Below, piece by piece: positions 6,228 to 6,439 of a DNA stretch of 6,439 bases. The notes beneath the pieces are model-generated. The model had not been told where the DNA came from. It did no database searches and saw nothing but the letters and a program-made list of their open reading frames with translations. The stretch's first letter is position 1. Each line of letters starts with the position of its first letter. A program made the translations under genes and the position numbers. This DNA is from an uncultured Clostridia bacterium. GTDB taxonomy: Bacteria; Bacillota; Clostridia; Oscillospirales; Acutalibacteraceae. Where the stretch lies: NCBI GenBank assembly GCA_937896885.1, contig CALBNX010000054.1:1-6439 (forward strand). Direction: 5' to 3'.

Positions 6228-6236
6228 AAGGAGGTG
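6228..6236 (+). promoter_or_regulatory. Strong ribosome binding site of rpmB
   Basis: AAGGAGGTG, nearly the full anti-Shine-Dalgarno complement, lies ten bases (from the GGAGG core) before the rpmB ATG. Such strength fits a highly expressed ribosomal protein gene and fixes the start. Confidence 0.9.
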
Positions 6237-6244
6237 CCTTTAAA

Positions 6245-6433
6245 ATGGCAAAATGCGAATATTGTGGTAAAGACGTTGCTTTCGGCATCAAGGTTTCTCA
6301 CTCACACAGACGTTCAAACAGAACATGGAAACCAAACGTTAAAAGAGTTAAAGCAGTTGTAAACGGCTCTCCTAAGAGAGTTTATGCTTGCACTCGTTGC
6401 CTTCGTTCAGGTAAGGTTGAAAGAGCAGTTTAA
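6245..6433 (+). CDS. rpmB: 50S ribosomal protein L28
   Basis: Structural protein of the large ribosomal subunit, 62 residues, the normal length for Bacillota L28. The N-terminal MAKCEYCGKDVAFGIKVSHSHRRSNRTW stretch spans residues 1-28 and is typical of the family, with the conserved HSHRRSNRTWKPN core at 19-31. Two CxxC pairs, C4/C7 and C49/C52, form a zinc-ribbon, so this is the zinc-binding (C+) type; zinc-free paralogues made under zinc starvation lack these cysteines. The protein is very basic, as expected for an rRNA binder. It is the only rightward gene, transcribed divergently from recA from its own promoter. Its stop (TAA, 6431-6433) lies six bases from the window end, so its terminator is not visible. 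Confidence 0.98.
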   Translation: MAKCEYCGKDVAFGIKVSHSHRRSNRTWKPNVKRVKAVVNGSPKRVYACTRCLRSGKVERAV

Positions 6434-6439
6434 TTCAAA

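Overview
The window looks like a housekeeping segment of a low-GC Bacillota chromosome, most likely a gut-type Clostridia (Ruminococcaceae/Oscillospiraceae-like). This rests on the AT-rich sequence, strong AGGAGG-type ribosome binding sites, a Gram-positive-type LexA box at recA, a tRNA-Cys T-box leader, and the short Gram-positive form of CysE. The genus is inference. No phage, insertion sequence, CRISPR array or defence gene is visible.

Layout from right to left. At the right edge, rpmB (ribosomal protein L28) is transcribed rightward from its own consensus promoter. Back to back with it, across a 195-bp AT-rich control region, a leftward run begins: recA, recX, rimO, pgsA. These four genes are packed with overlaps of 1, 8 and 4 bases, so they read as one operon led by an SOS-type recA promoter. 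A good promoter-like sequence inside recX may give rimO-pgsA an SOS-independent supply. After pgsA, a second leftward unit begins with its own extended -10 promoter and a roughly 260-nt T-box leader, followed by cysE (serine acetyltransferase) and cysS (cysteinyl-tRNA synthetase). The last 78 bases, left of cysS, hold no gene I can support.

How the genes work together. recA/recX is a recombinase with its modulator. rimO modifies ribosomal protein S12. pgsA makes the phosphatidylglycerol precursor. They are linked by transcription rather than by pathway. cysE/cysS is a regulatory unit: the leader senses uncharged tRNA-Cys and, when cysteine is short, lets both cysteine synthesis and cysteine charging proceed. 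The specifier codon (UGC) and the discriminator-pairing base in the antiterminator (A, facing U73 of tRNA-Cys) both point to cysteine.

The most informative points are the fully readable Cys T-box, the 54-codon false N-terminal extension of cysE that runs through this RNA, the LexA box at the recA transcription start, and the candidate internal promoter in recX. I do not see a previously undescribed system here.
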